Shown here in pieces: positions 10,187 through 20,244 of a DNA stretch of 64,000 nt. The translations under genes and the position numbers were made by a program. The stretch's first letter is position 1. Each line of letters opens with the position of its first letter. The notes below the pieces were generated by a model. The model was given only the letters and a program-made list of their open reading frames with translations. It had not been told where the DNA came from and searched no databases. Source of the stretch: Synechococcus sp. LTW-R (lineage in GTDB: Bacteria; Cyanobacteriota; Cyanobacteriia; PCC-6307; Cyanobiaceae); assembly GCF_014217875.1 (NCBI RefSeq), contig NZ_CP059060.1:1798001-1862000 (forward strand), read 5' to 3'.

Positions 10187-11176
10187 ATGAACCCAGCCCC
10201 CAAGGTGATTTGTCTGGGCGAGGCCCTGGTGGATCGATTGGGGCCTCTGGGGGGAGATCCGGTCACGGCATCACTGGATCAGTGCGATGACCGATTGGGC
10301 GGCGCCCCGGCCAATGTCGCCTGTGCCCTGGCACGTCTAGGAACGCCTTCGGCGTTCGTGGGCCGCTTGGGACAGGACGCGATTGGGGAGTCCTTTGAGC
10401 GGTTAATGGCTGACCGGGGCGTGGAGCTTGCCGGGTTGCAACGGGATGCCACGCGACCCAGTCGCGTGGTGCTCGTACGCCGCCACGCAGACGGTGAAAG
10501 GGTTTTCCAGGGATTTGCCGGCGATCAGGGCCAGGGGTTTGCCGATCAGGCTCTGGATTGCTCCGAGCTGCGAGCCGTCTGGCTCGCCTTGGCGGCTCAA
10601 GCCCAGTGGTTGCTGGTGGGCACGATTCCGCTGGCCACAGCGGCATCAGCGGAGAGCCTCCGCTGGGCCGTGGATCAGGCCAAGGGCGCAGGTGTGCGGA
10701 TTGCCTTGGATGTGAATTGGCGACCCACCTTCTGGGATGAACACCGCGATCCCGCTGCGGGTCCGGACTCGGCAGCCTTGAGCGCCATGCAACCCCTAGT
10801 GGCTGCGGCATCGCTGTTGAAGCTGGCCAAGGAAGAGGCCCTCTGGCTCTTTGGCAGTGCCGACCCCAGCACGATTTCGGCTGGTCTTCCGCAGGCCCCC
10901 GATGTGGTGGTCACCGATGGCGGCAACCCCGTGCGGTGGCATTTGGCCGGTGAGTCCGGGGTGCTTGAAGCCTTGGCACCGCCCCAGGTGGTGGACACAA
11001 CGGGAGCGGGCGATGCCTTTAGTTCCGGTCTGCTGCACCAGCTCGTGCAGGGTTCGGTGTCCCCAGAGACGATGCTGCGTTTTGCCGCGGCCTGCGGGGC
11101 TTTGGTCTGTGGGGGCGCTGGGGCGATTGACCCCCAACCCGATGCGGCTGCGGTGCAGCGATTTCTGCAGCGCTAG
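10187..11176 (+). CDS. PfkB-family sugar kinase, probable fructokinase
   Basis: This is a cytoplasmic ribokinase-fold kinase that phosphorylates a sugar with ATP. The 329 residues show both PfkB signatures: GGAPANVACALARLG near residue 37, and DTTGAGDAFSSGLL near residue 270, which holds the catalytic Asp. ALDVNWRPTFW in the middle resembles fructokinases, which is why I favour fructose over ribose or adenosine, but the substrate is an inference. It starts three bases after the mutY stop and is probably cotranscribed with it. Its TAG shares a CTAG with the stop of the convergent tsaE. Confidence 0.85.
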   Translation: MNPAPKVICLGEALVDRLGPLGGDPVTASLDQCDDRLGGAPANVACALARLGTPSAFVGRLGQDAIGESFERLMADRGVELAGLQRDATRPSRVVLVRRHADGERVFQGFAGDQGQGFADQALDCSELRAVWLALAAQAQWLLVGTIPLATAASAESLRWAVDQAKGAGVRIALDVNWRPTFWDEHRDPAAGPDSAALSAMQPLVAAASLLKLAKEEALWLFGSADPSTISAGLPQAPDVVVTDGGNPVRWHLAGESGVLEALAPPQVVDTTGAGDAFSSGLLHQLVQGSVSPETMLRFAAACGALVCGGAGAIDPQPDAAAVQRFLQR

Positions 11177-11625
11177 TGCTCTAGCCGGGCCAGCCTTCCA
11201 GCATCCGGATCGTCAGGATCCAGCAGGTCTAAGTGCAGGATCCAGGCCTCCTCGGGCCGAAAGCTCAGGCGTCCGGGCCACTCCACGGCCATCAGGGCAC
11301 TAAGGGCTTGGGCTTCCTCCTCTTCTTGGCAGAAGAGCTCATCGGCTGAGGCGCTGTGTTCCAGGCGGTAGAGGTCCAGATGGACAAGGGCCCCTGCCTG
11401 TCCTTGGTAGTGCTGCGCCAGAGCAAAGGTGGGGCTGGTGATTGGCTCATCAATGCCAAGACCTTGTGCAATCCCTTGCACTAGCGAGGTTTTGCCGGCC
11501 CCGAGATCCCCCTCCAACAGCAGGATCGGCTTGGGCTGTGGAAACGCCAGCCAGTCCAAGGCCAGCTGTCGGCCCAGATCTTGGGTGGCCGCCGTATCCC
11601 CTAGCTGCACGCTCTGTTGTTGCAT
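11173..11625 (-). CDS. tsaE: tRNA threonylcarbamoyladenosine biosynthesis ATPase TsaE
   Basis: TsaE is the ATPase that works with TsaB and TsaD to place threonylcarbamoyl on A37 of tRNAs reading ANN codons. The 150-residue product has the P-loop LLLEGDLGAGKTSLVQG (around residues 37-53), the SPTFALAQHY segment and the HLDLYRLEH motif with the Mg-binding residues. Length and motif order fit the family. The ATG at 11625 is the natural start. It is convergent with the PfkB kinase gene, overlapping by four bases, and diverges from ahcY with 124 nt between them. Confidence 0.93.
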   Translation of the reverse strand: MQQQSVQLGDTAATQDLGRQLALDWLAFPQPKPILLLEGDLGAGKTSLVQGIAQGLGIDEPITSPTFALAQHYQGQAGALVHLDLYRLEHSASADELFCQEEEEAQALSALMAVEWPGRLSFRPEEAWILHLDLLDPDDPDAGRLARLEH

Positions 11626-11749
11626 ACCGATAGATTGGATCTAAGCGAGCCCGAAGCCTCGGCGTCTCTGCAGATATTCCAACCCTCTTGCCTTCCCCGC
11701 CGGGATCTCCCTCGGATGGCGAGACGCATTCACCTCAAGACAACAAACC

Positions 11750-13177
<1,428 letters not shown>

Positions 13178-13191
13178 GCCCAGAGACAACA

Positions 13192-13254
13192 AAGCCCCTC
13201 ATCAAGAGGGGCTTCCCATCACGAGGCCCGGTCTGACATGGACCGGGCTTTTTT
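13192..13254. terminator. Two-hairpin terminator between convergent ahcY and ssb
   Basis: A first stem pairs 13192-13200 with 13206-13214 (AAGCCCCTC / GAGGGGCTT). A second pairs 13226-13233 with 13241-13248 (GCCCGGTC / GACCGGGC, with one mismatch-free 8-bp stem) and is followed by six Ts at 13249-13254. The second is a classic intrinsic terminator for ahcY. The first, read on the minus strand, is followed by a T-rich stretch and may serve ssb. Confidence 0.85.
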
Positions 13255-13266
13255 GTGCTTCTGATC

Positions 13267-13656
13267 TCAGAACGGCACTTCTTCTTCGCTCGGGGCGCCG
13301 CCACCGAAGCCGCCGCCGCCATAGCCGTTGGACTCGGCGTCACGCTTGGAGCCCAGCAGCTCGAGGCGATCGACGCGGACCACGGGCTTGCTGCGCTCTT
13401 CACCGCTGTTGCGGTCCGTCCAGCGGTCGAGCTTGAAGCTGCCGACGATCCCGAGCAGGGACCCTTTGCGGACGTAATCGGCGGCCACCTGGGCTTGCTT
13501 GCCCCAGATCTCAAGGTTGAACCAGTCCGGCTCGTCGTTGTTGCTGCGGCGGTTCACCGCGATGGTCAGGTTGGCCACCATGCTGCCGGATTCGAAGTAG
13601 CGCACTTCGGGGTCACGGCCAGCTCGGCCAACCAGGGTGACGGAATTGACGCCCAT
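13267..13656 (-). CDS. ssb: Single-stranded DNA-binding protein
   Basis: SSB coats single-stranded DNA during replication and repair. The 129-residue product starts MGVNSVTLVGRAGRDPEVRY, has the OB-fold signature around WFNLEIWGKQAQVAADYVRKG, then a short Gly-rich linker, and ends EEEVPF, the acidic tip that recruits partner proteins. I chose the ATG at 13656, because an AGGAG ribosome-binding site lies just upstream on the minus strand; a longer frame to 13749 lacks family character. It is somewhat shorter than the E. coli protein, mainly in the linker. It diverges from mreB. Confidence 0.94.
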   Translation of the reverse strand: MGVNSVTLVGRAGRDPEVRYFESGSMVANLTIAVNRRSNNDEPDWFNLEIWGKQAQVAADYVRKGSLLGIVGSFKLDRWTDRNSGEERSKPVVRVDRLELLGSKRDAESNGYGGGGFGGGAPSEEEVPF

Positions 13657-13838
13657 GGCGTTCTCCTGCGTTTGCGTTGGATCAATGATGCAGTCCCCGG
13701 GCGGGGAGCTTCGAGGTGAGAGTTCCACCCTTTGCCCCGGATGCGTCACCGCTGCCGCAAAACCCAGGTCGCTGCTTGGGTCTTGCAGGATGTCAGATCG
13801 CAGGATCTACCTATGCTTTGACGGAATGGGGGGCGTCT

Positions 13839-14885
13839 GTGTTCTTCAAACGTTTCCAGCTCTCCCGCGACATCGGCATTGATCTCGGGACGGCGAACAC
13901 CCTGATGTACGTCAGCGGCAAGGGGATCGTCCTGCAGGAACCCTCCGTGGTGGCGATCGACCTGGAGCGGGGTGTACCCCTCGCGGTGGGTGATGAGGCC
14001 AAGCTGATGCTGGGCCGCACCCCTGGAAACATCCGCGCGGTGCGCCCGCTGCGCGATGGCGTTATCGCTGATTTCGACGCCGCCGAGCAGATGATCAAGA
14101 CCTTCATTCAGAAAGGGAATGAGGGCCGCGGCATCGTGGCGCCCCGCTTGGTCATCGGCATCCCCAGTGGTGTCACCGGTGTCGAGCGCCGCGCGGTGCG
14201 CGAAGCCGGCTTGGCGGGGGCCCGCAATGTTCATTTGATTGAGGAGCCCGTCGCGGCCGCGATTGGAGCGGGTCTACCGGTCACCGAGCCGGTGGGCACG
14301 ATGATTGTCGACATCGGCGGCGGCACCACCGAGGTGGCCGTGCTGTCCCTGGGCGGAACAGTGCTCAGTGAGTCGGTGCGGGTTGCCGGCGATGAGCTCA
14401 GCGATTCGATCAGCACCTATCTCAAAAAGGTGCACAACCTGGTGGTTGGTGAGCGGACCGCTGAGGAGATCAAGATCCGGATTGGCTCCGCGTTCCCCGA
14501 CGACGCCCACGACGAGTCGACGATGGATGTCCGGGGTTTGCACCTGCTCTCGGGCTTGCCCCGCACGATTCCCGTGCGCGCCGGCGACATCCGCGAGGCG
14601 ATGGCGGAACCCCTCAACGTGATCGTAGAGGCGGTTAAACGGACCCTGGAGCGCACGCCTCCGGAGTTGGCGGCCGACATCGTCGATCGGGGCATCGTGC
14701 TGGCGGGCGGCGGTGCTTTGGTCCGCCGCATCACCGACCTGATCAGCCACGAGACCGGGATCTTGGTGCACATCGCCGACGACCCCTTGCTCTGTGTGGT
14801 CAACGGTTGCGGCCGCGTGATCGAGGACTACCAGCGCCTTGAGCGGGTGCTCGACACCCCTGACTTCAGCAGGCTGAGCGCGTGA
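13839..14885 (+). CDS. mreB: Rod shape-determining protein MreB
   Basis: MreB is the bacterial actin homologue that positions cell-wall synthesis along the cylinder. The 348 residues include the phosphate-1 loop GIDLGTANTLMYVSGKGIV, EEPVAAAIGAGLPV, the phosphate-2 loop IVDIGGGTTEVAVLSLGG and the adenosine motif VLAGGGALVRRI. I use the GTG at 13839 (protein begins MFFKRFQLSRDIGID, as in relatives); the in-frame extension to 13716 reads into the ssb upstream region. It is the first gene of an mreB-mreC-mreD operon: its stop overlaps mreC by four bases. Confidence 0.95.
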   Translation: MFFKRFQLSRDIGIDLGTANTLMYVSGKGIVLQEPSVVAIDLERGVPLAVGDEAKLMLGRTPGNIRAVRPLRDGVIADFDAAEQMIKTFIQKGNEGRGIVAPRLVIGIPSGVTGVERRAVREAGLAGARNVHLIEEPVAAAIGAGLPVTEPVGTMIVDIGGGTTEVAVLSLGGTVLSESVRVAGDELSDSISTYLKKVHNLVVGERTAEEIKIRIGSAFPDDAHDESTMDVRGLHLLSGLPRTIPVRAGDIREAMAEPLNVIVEAVKRTLERTPPELAADIVDRGIVLAGGGALVRRITDLISHETGILVHIADDPLLCVVNGCGRVIEDYQRLERVLDTPDFSRLSA

Positions 14886-15628
14886 AACCGATGGCTGGCC
14901 GCATTCTTCGTGTCCCCCTGCTGCAGAAGCTGCTGCAGGCCTGGCCCTGGTGGCTCCTGCTCGCGGTGTTGGCGGGGGTACGCCTGACCAAGGGGGCCGG
15001 CGTCCTCGATGCCTACGCTCTCCTCACCCGTCCGTTTTGGCCGGGCCCAGCCCAGTCGGAATGGCTGCGCTCCGCCCAGCAGTTGGACCAGCAAACCCGG
15101 CTGCAACAGCTCGAGAGCGACAACGCCCGTCTGCGCGGTTTGATTGCTCTGGATCAAGCCAGGGGTGCGCGCGTCTCGGCTCCGGTGATCTCTCGTCAGG
15201 CCTCCGGTTGGTGGCAGCAGTTGGAGTTGGGTCAGGGCAGCCTGCAGGGGTTGCGTGCTGGCTCGGCTGTACTGGCTCCAGGCGGGCTGATTGGTCGCGT
15301 AGCCAGCGTCACCCCAACCACCGCCCGTGTCGCCCTGTTGACCAACAGCACCAGTCGCCTGGGGGTCTGGGTCCCGCGGGTGAAGCGCCATGGATTGTTG
15401 ATTGGCGGCGATACGCCGCGGCCGCGGCTGCAGTTCCTCGATAAAGACACGGGGGTGCGTCCTGGGGATGTGGTCACCACGTCACCGGCCAGCACCTTGT
15501 TGCCTCCCAACCTCACCATCGGCGTTGTGCAGAGCGTCGATGAAGAGTTGGTCCCGGCCCCGGATGCCGTCGTTCAGCTGAGTGCCCCGATCGACGCCGT
15601 CGATTGGGTGCAGTTGGTGTCCCGTTAG
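14882..15628 (+). CDS. mreC: Rod shape-determining protein MreC
   Basis: MreC is a bitopic membrane protein that links MreB to the periplasmic wall-synthesis machinery. The 248 residues show one membrane helix near the N-terminus (WPWWLLLAVLAGV), a coiled-coil segment with QLDQQTRLQQLESDNARLRGL at about 60-80, and a C-terminal beta-barrel domain with RVASVTPTTARVALLTNSTSRLGVW and a GDVVTTSP element. Length is near the family norm. The start ATG at 14882 overlaps the mreB stop; the mreD start lies two bases after its own stop. Confidence 0.92.
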   Translation: MKPMAGRILRVPLLQKLLQAWPWWLLLAVLAGVRLTKGAGVLDAYALLTRPFWPGPAQSEWLRSAQQLDQQTRLQQLESDNARLRGLIALDQARGARVSAPVISRQASGWWQQLELGQGSLQGLRAGSAVLAPGGLIGRVASVTPTTARVALLTNSTSRLGVWVPRVKRHGLLIGGDTPRPRLQFLDKDTGVRPGDVVTTSPASTLLPPNLTIGVVQSVDEELVPAPDAVVQLSAPIDAVDWVQLVSR

Positions 15629-15630
15629 CG

Positions 15631-16128
15631 ATGGCTGGTTTGCATCGCCATGGCCTCAGCGTGGGCTCTGCCTTGGTTGTCCCGGCGTTGACCTTGCTGT
15701 CCCCGGGCTGGTTGAGCCTGAATGGCGTCTCCCCCAGTTGGGCCGTGCTTTGGCTGTTGCCCTGGGCCTTGGCGGATGGTCCCTTGTCCGGGGCGTTTGC
15801 GGGTTTGGCCTTGGGGCTGCTGCTCGATGGCTTGCACGTCGGACATGTCACCCAGCTGCCGGCTCTGGTGCTGTTGGGCTGGTGGTGGGGCCGTTTGGGC
15901 CGGCGGGGCAGTCCGATTGAGCGCAGCTTCAATTTGGGACTGCTGGCGGCCCTGGGCAGCCTGCTCTTGGGGGGCAGCTTTCTGTTGCAGTGGCAGTTCC
16001 TCGGCGTTTTGCCGGAGGGTGGCTTGCAGCTGCTGGCGGCTCAGGCTTTGATCACGGCCTTGCTGGCTCCCCTGATTTGTTCGCTGTTGCTGCTGCGTTG
16101 GCGAAAACTGCTCTCCGCCCGGGGATGA
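15631..16128 (+). CDS. mreD: Rod shape-determining protein MreD
   Basis: This is the small integral membrane partner of MreC in the elongation complex. The 165 residues are almost entirely hydrophobic, with about five membrane segments; GAFAGLALGLLLDGLHVGHV matches the best conserved MreD region. I use the ATG at 15631 directly after the mreC stop instead of a start inside mreC. The assignment rests on position after mreBC and on topology, since MreD is poorly conserved. Its stop overlaps the next start as ATGA. Confidence 0.88.
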   Translation: MAGLHRHGLSVGSALVVPALTLLSPGWLSLNGVSPSWAVLWLLPWALADGPLSGAFAGLALGLLLDGLHVGHVTQLPALVLLGWWWGRLGRRGSPIERSFNLGLLAALGSLLLGGSFLLQWQFLGVLPEGGLQLLAAQALITALLAPLICSLLLLRWRKLLSARG

Positions 16129-17447
16129 GGAGACCACAGCGTCTGGCGGGCGCCTTGCTGGCGGCCATGGCCATGGCCGGCGTGCTTTCGGCCTGTGCCC
16201 CGGCGCGTCGCCAGGCCACCGACCGCCAATCGATCCAGTTTTGGACCTTGGATTTGGCCCCCAAATTCAATGGCTACCTCAACGACGTCATTGCCCGCTG
16301 GGAGCACCAGAACCCCGGCTATGACGTGGTTTGGACCGATGTTCCCTGGGGCTCGGTCGAGCGGAAATTGCTGGCGGCGGTGTTCGCGCGGACAGCCCCC
16401 GATGTGGTGAACCTGAATCCGCTCTTCGCCGCCAATTTGGCCAGCAAAGGTGGCCTCCAGCCCCTGGAGCCGTTGTTGCCCGAGGGCTCTTCAACGACCT
16501 ATCTGCCGCGGATCTGGCAAGCCGGCCAAAGTGCCGCGCCCGACGGGCAGCCGCAGCAGTTCGCCATTCCTTGGTATCTGACGGCCCGCATCACCCTGGC
16601 CAACACGCAGATCCTGAGTGAGGCCGGCTACAGCGAGCCTCCGCGCACCTGGGCCGAGGTGCCCGCCTACGCCGAAGCCGTGAAACGCCGGACGGGTCGC
16701 TACGCACTCTTTGTCACGGTCGTTCCCGAGGACTCCGCGGAACTGCTGGAGTCGCTGGTGCAGATGGGGGTGACGCTCCTGGACGGGCGTCAGCGGGCTG
16801 CGTTCAACACGCCGGCGGGGCGACAGGCGTTTGCCTTCTGGAGCGATCTCTATCGCCGCGGCTTGCTGCCCCGCGAGGTGGTCAGCCAGGGCTACCGGCG
16901 GGCGATTGAGCTCTACCAAAGCGGCGAACTGGCCCAGGTAGGCAGCGGCGCGGAATTCCTGCGCAGCATCCAAACCAATGCGCCCCAGGTGGCCGCGGCC
17001 ACTCGTCCCTATCCGCCCCTTACCGGGGCCAATGGTGCCGCCAATGTGGCGGTGATGACCCTGGCCATTCCCCGCCAAAGCAAGGTGGCGGAGCCGGCGA
17101 CTCGCTTCGCCCTGTTCCTGACGGATGCCAGCAATCAGGCTCGCTTTGCGGAGCAGGCGCGGGTCCTTCCCTCCTCCATCGGTGCGCTGCAGAACGTCAA
17201 GGCGGTCTTGGAGGCGGAGCAACCGGCGACGCAACCGGAGCAGTTGGTGCGGCAGGCCCGCCTGCTCTCGGCTCAAACCTTGTCCTCAGCCCGGGTGTTG
17301 GTGCCGGCTAGCCCTGGCGTGAAACGGCTTCAGGCCATCGTCTACACCCAGCTCCAGCGGGCGATGTTGGGCCAGGCCAGCAGCGATGCGGCCTTGGCGG
17401 AGGCTGAGCGTCAGTGGAACGCCTACGCGGCGGGTCGCTGGCCCTAG
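16125..17447 (+). CDS. Sugar ABC transporter substrate-binding lipoprotein
   Basis: This 440-residue extracytoplasmic solute-binding protein belongs to the family that includes the maltose and glycerol-3-phosphate binders. The N-terminus has a signal peptide ending in the lipobox LSAC (Cys about residue 22), so it should be a lipid-anchored protein. The mature part starts with IQFWTLDLAPKFN and contains WTDVPWGSVERKLLAAVFARTAPDVV, the hallmark of family 1 sugar binders. No permease or ATPase gene lies beside it, so the partner must be elsewhere. The ATGA overlap with mreD places it at the end of the shape operon. The ligand is unknown. Confidence 0.85.
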   Translation: MRRPQRLAGALLAAMAMAGVLSACAPARRQATDRQSIQFWTLDLAPKFNGYLNDVIARWEHQNPGYDVVWTDVPWGSVERKLLAAVFARTAPDVVNLNPLFAANLASKGGLQPLEPLLPEGSSTTYLPRIWQAGQSAAPDGQPQQFAIPWYLTARITLANTQILSEAGYSEPPRTWAEVPAYAEAVKRRTGRYALFVTVVPEDSAELLESLVQMGVTLLDGRQRAAFNTPAGRQAFAFWSDLYRRGLLPREVVSQGYRRAIELYQSGELAQVGSGAEFLRSIQTNAPQVAAATRPYPPLTGANGAANVAVMTLAIPRQSKVAEPATRFALFLTDASNQARFAEQARVLPSSIGALQNVKAVLEAEQPATQPEQLVRQARLLSAQTLSSARVLVPASPGVKRLQAIVYTQLQRAMLGQASSDAALAEAERQWNAYAAGRWP

Positions 17448-17561
17448 TCCGGCCTTGAGAAATCCTTAAGACTGAGGCCGCTTAGCTCAGGTCGCCTGCA
17501 AATGGCTATCGCCAGAAGGGGTCTGAGAGTTAACGTTGCGCTTCTTCACGCTGTGTAGTGC

Positions 17562-18368
17562 ATGCCGCTCGACGAGCAGCAACGACAGAGTGATGCCTCA
17601 TCTGTCGAGGCTTCGTCAGAGCAGCGCGCCACCGTGATGGTGGTGGATGACGAGCCGGCCGTGCGTCGCGTACTGGTCATGCGTCTCCAGCTGGCCGGTT
17701 ACAAGGTGGTCTGCGCCGAGGACGGCGAAGAGGCGCTGACCCTGTTCCACAAAGAGCAGCCCGACCTGGTGGTGCTCGATGTGATGCTCCCGAAGCTCGA
17801 TGGCTTCGCGGTTTGCCGGCGCCTGCGGGCCGAGTCCTGCGTGCCGATCATTTTTCTTTCGGCCCTGGATGCCATTGCCGAGCGGGTGGCGGGCTTGGAT
17901 CTGGGGGCTGACGACTATTTGCCCAAGCCCTTCAGCCCCAAAGAGCTGGAGGCACGGATCGCCACGATCCTGCGCCGTGTGGGCCGCGGTTCGGCCACCA
18001 ACGAGCCCCGTGACGTCCCCGCCGGTCAGGGGGTGCTTCGGGTTGGCGATCTGGTGGTGGACACCAACCGCCGTCAGGTCACCCGCGATGGTGAGCGCAT
18101 TGGTCTGACCTACACCGAGTTCAGCCTGCTCGAGCTGCTGTTCCGGGAGCCCGGACGGGTGGTTCCCCGGGCCGAGATTCTCGAACAGCTCTGGGGTTAT
18201 CCGCCACGCCGCGCCGCTGACCTGCGGGTTGTGGACGTCTATGTGGCCCGTCTGCGGGGCAAGCTCGAGCCCGATCCTCGCAATCCCGAGTTGATCCTCA
18301 CCGTGCGCGGTACGGGTTACGCCTCCCAGCGCATGGGCGAGAACGCCCCGATGGCCGCCGCCAGCTGA
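17562..18368 (+). CDS. rpaB: OmpR-family response regulator, probable RpaB
   Basis: This two-component regulator has an N-terminal receiver domain and a C-terminal winged helix. The 268 residues have the acidic pocket VVDDEPAVRR, the phospho-acceptor Asp in VVLDVMLPKLDGF, the Lys in DYLPKPFSPKELEAR, and a DNA-binding part from about 150 with LTYTEFSLLELLF and ending VRGTGYASQRMG. This pattern, and the position directly ahead of lysS, fit RpaB, the essential cyanobacterial regulator of high-light and photosystem genes. An N-terminal extension of about 24 polar residues precedes the receiver. The 114-nt gap upstream holds no clear HLR1 site. Confidence 0.85.
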   Translation: MPLDEQQRQSDASSVEASSEQRATVMVVDDEPAVRRVLVMRLQLAGYKVVCAEDGEEALTLFHKEQPDLVVLDVMLPKLDGFAVCRRLRAESCVPIIFLSALDAIAERVAGLDLGADDYLPKPFSPKELEARIATILRRVGRGSATNEPRDVPAGQGVLRVGDLVVDTNRRQVTRDGERIGLTYTEFSLLELLFREPGRVVPRAEILEQLWGYPPRRAADLRVVDVYVARLRGKLEPDPRNPELILTVRGTGYASQRMGENAPMAAAS

Positions 18369-18405
18369 TCCTGCAGGATGGCCGAACGCTGATTGATTCG
18401 GTCCT

Positions 18406-19905
18406 TTGTCTGAGCTGCGCGAGACCCGCCTCGAGAAAGGCAAGGCCCTAGCGGAGTTGGGCCAGGGTCCCTACGCCCTGCGCTTTGAGCCCAGTCACCG
18501 CACCGCTGAGCTGCAGCAGGCCCATGCGGACTTGCCCAATGGTGAAGAACGGGACGTGGCCGTTGCCGTGGCCGGCAGGGTGATGACCCGCCGCGTGATG
18601 GGCAAGCTCGCCTTTTTCACCCTGGCCGATGAGACCGGTCCGATCCAGCTCTTCATCGAGAAGGCGACCCTCGGAGACGACTTTGGTCACCTCACATCCT
18701 TGGTGGATGCCGGCGACCTGATTGGGGTCAGCGGCAGCTTGCGCCGCACCGATCGCGGTGAGCTGTCCGTGAAGGTCCAGAGCTGGCAGATGCTCAGCAA
18801 GAGCTTGCAGCCCCTGCCGGACAAGTGGCATGGCTTGGCCGATGTGGAGAAGCGCTATCGCCAGCGCTACCTCGACCTGATCGTGTCGCCGGACACCCGC
18901 GAAACCTTCCGTCGCCGGGCCGTGGCGGTCAGTTCGATCCGCCGCTGGCTGGATGAGCGTGGTTTCCTTGAGATTGAAACTCCGGTGCTGCAAAGCGTGC
19001 CGGGTGGCGCCGACGCGCGTCCCTTCGAGACCCATCACAACGCTCTGGACCTGCCGCTGACCCTGCGGATCGCCACCGAATTGCACCTCAAACGCCTGGT
19101 GGTGGGCGGCTTTGAGCGGGTCTATGAGCTGGGCCGGATCTTCCGCAACGAAGGCATCAGCACCCGGCACAACCCTGAGTTCACCTCGATCGAGGTGTAT
19201 CAGGCCTATGCCGACTACAACGACATGATGGATCTCACGGAGCAACTGATTGCTCACGTGTGCCAGCAGGTCTGCGGGACGACCCGCATCAACTACCAGG
19301 GCACGGAGATCGACCTGACGCCCCCTTGGCGCCGGGCAACCATGCACGAGCTGGTGCTCGATGCGACCGGCTTGGACTTCAGCGCCTTCAGCAGCCGGGC
19401 TGAGGCGGCCGCGGCGATGCAGGCCCAGGGCTTGGCCGTTCCGGAACTGGCGGACTCGGTGGGACGTCTGTTGGTGGAAGCCTTCGATCAGAAGGTGGAG
19501 AGCACCCTGATCCAACCCACCTTTGTGATCGATTACCCGGTTGAGAACTCACCGTTGGCGCGGGCCCACCGCAGCAAGCCTGGTCTGGTGGAGCGCTTTG
19601 AGTTGTTCATCGTCGGCCGCGAAACGGCCAATGCCTTCAGCGAATTGATTGATCCTGTCGATCAGCGCCAGCGGCTCGAAGCGCAGATGGCTCGCAAAGC
19701 CGCCGGTGATGACGAGGCCCAGGAGGTGGACGAGGACTTCATCAATGCCCTCGAGGTGGGCATGCCCCCGACGGGCGGTTTGGGCATCGGCATTGACCGT
19801 CTTGTGATGTTGCTGACCGACAGCCCGTCCATCCGCGACGTGATCGCCTTCCCCTTGCTGCGTCCTGAGGCGCGATCGGGCGCAGTGCCGCCTGCAATGG
19901 GATAA
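18406..19905 (+). CDS. lysS: Lysyl-tRNA synthetase, class II
   Basis: It charges tRNA-Lys with lysine in the cytoplasm. The 499 residues have an N-terminal OB-fold anticodon-binding domain ([21 protein letters not shown]) and a class II catalytic core with motif 1 around [18 protein letters not shown], motif 2 [23 protein letters not shown] region, and motif 3 [16 protein letters not shown]. The start is TTG at 18406 ([17 protein letters not shown]), which fits the family N-terminus. It sits 37 nt after rpaB and may be cotranscribed with it. Confidence 0.96.
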   Translation: MSELRETRLEKGKALAELGQGPYALRFEPSHRTAELQQAHADLPNGEERDVAVAVAGRVMTRRVMGKLAFFTLADETGPIQLFIEKATLGDDFGHLTSLVDAGDLIGVSGSLRRTDRGELSVKVQSWQMLSKSLQPLPDKWHGLADVEKRYRQRYLDLIVSPDTRETFRRRAVAVSSIRRWLDERGFLEIETPVLQSVPGGADARPFETHHNALDLPLTLRIATELHLKRLVVGGFERVYELGRIFRNEGISTRHNPEFTSIEVYQAYADYNDMMDLTEQLIAHVCQQVCGTTRINYQGTEIDLTPPWRRATMHELVLDATGLDFSAFSSRAEAAAAMQAQGLAVPELADSVGRLLVEAFDQKVESTLIQPTFVIDYPVENSPLARAHRSKPGLVERFELFIVGRETANAFSELIDPVDQRQRLEAQMARKAAGDDEAQEVDEDFINALEVGMPPTGGLGIGIDRLVMLLTDSPSIRDVIAFPLLRPEARSGAVPPAMG

Positions 19906-19920
19906 TCGAACCTAGTAGGC

Positions 19921-19948
19921 AATCTCCCCCATTCGGGGGCTCGAGATT
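19921..19948 (+). promoter_or_regulatory. Hairpin covering the ribosome-binding region of the 87-residue gene
   Basis: A 28-nt inverted repeat ends two bases before the ATG at 19951. The outer arms AATCT (19921-19925) and AGATT (19944-19948) pair, and an inner CCCCC/GGGGG stem has an ATTC loop, with a CTCG bulge between. No T-run follows, so it is unlikely to be a terminator. In RNA it would bury the start region and could limit translation, or it could be a protein-binding palindrome. Confidence 0.45.
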
Positions 19949-19950
19949 CG

Positions 19951-20214
19951 ATGAGTGGCGAACGCGTCGGCTTCCGCTTTAAGCACGCAGATGCTGTGGT
20001 GAAGCGCAATCCCCAGGGCCGCTCCCGCCGGGGTTGGGTGATGGAGCCGGTGGAGCAAACCACCAGCCGTGGCACCAAGATGCCCGCTTATCGGATTCGC
20101 TGGCGCGATAGCGAGCGCCCCGAGATCGTGCTGCAGCACATGCTGATCGCCGATCCCGATCCCACCCCTCCGCCCGAGGGCGTGAGCCTGGTTCCCCCCG
20201 AACCCAAGAAGTGA
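19951..20214 (+). CDS. Conserved small protein of unknown function
   Basis: This 87-residue, basic, soluble protein has no membrane segment or signal peptide. It begins MSGERVGFRFKHADAVVKRN, has a central segment GRSRRGWVMEPVEQTTSRGTKMPAYRIRW that looks like a small beta-barrel, and a Pro-rich acidic tail ending PPEPKK. I know of no function. Codon use matches its neighbours and a terminator follows, so it is a real gene. It is 45 nt from lysS, and a strong hairpin covers its translation start. Confidence 0.8.
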   Translation: MSGERVGFRFKHADAVVKRNPQGRSRRGWVMEPVEQTTSRGTKMPAYRIRWRDSERPEIVLQHMLIADPDPTPPPEGVSLVPPEPKK

Positions 20215-20222
20215 TTTGTAAG

Positions 20223-20244
20223 GGCCCCGCTTAGGGGCCTTTTT
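20223..20244 (+). terminator. Rho-independent terminator
   Basis: GGCCCC at 20223-20228 pairs with GGGGCC at 20234-20239, with a five-base loop, followed by five Ts at 20240-20244. It ends the rpaB-lysS-small gene transcription unit and lies directly against the stop of the convergent YdcF-like gene. Confidence 0.8.

Noticed and set aside
11626-11749. Possible SAH riboswitch ahead of ahcY
   Set aside because: I looked for the conserved aptamer blocks in the 124 nt and did not find them; only short GC-rich repeats are present.
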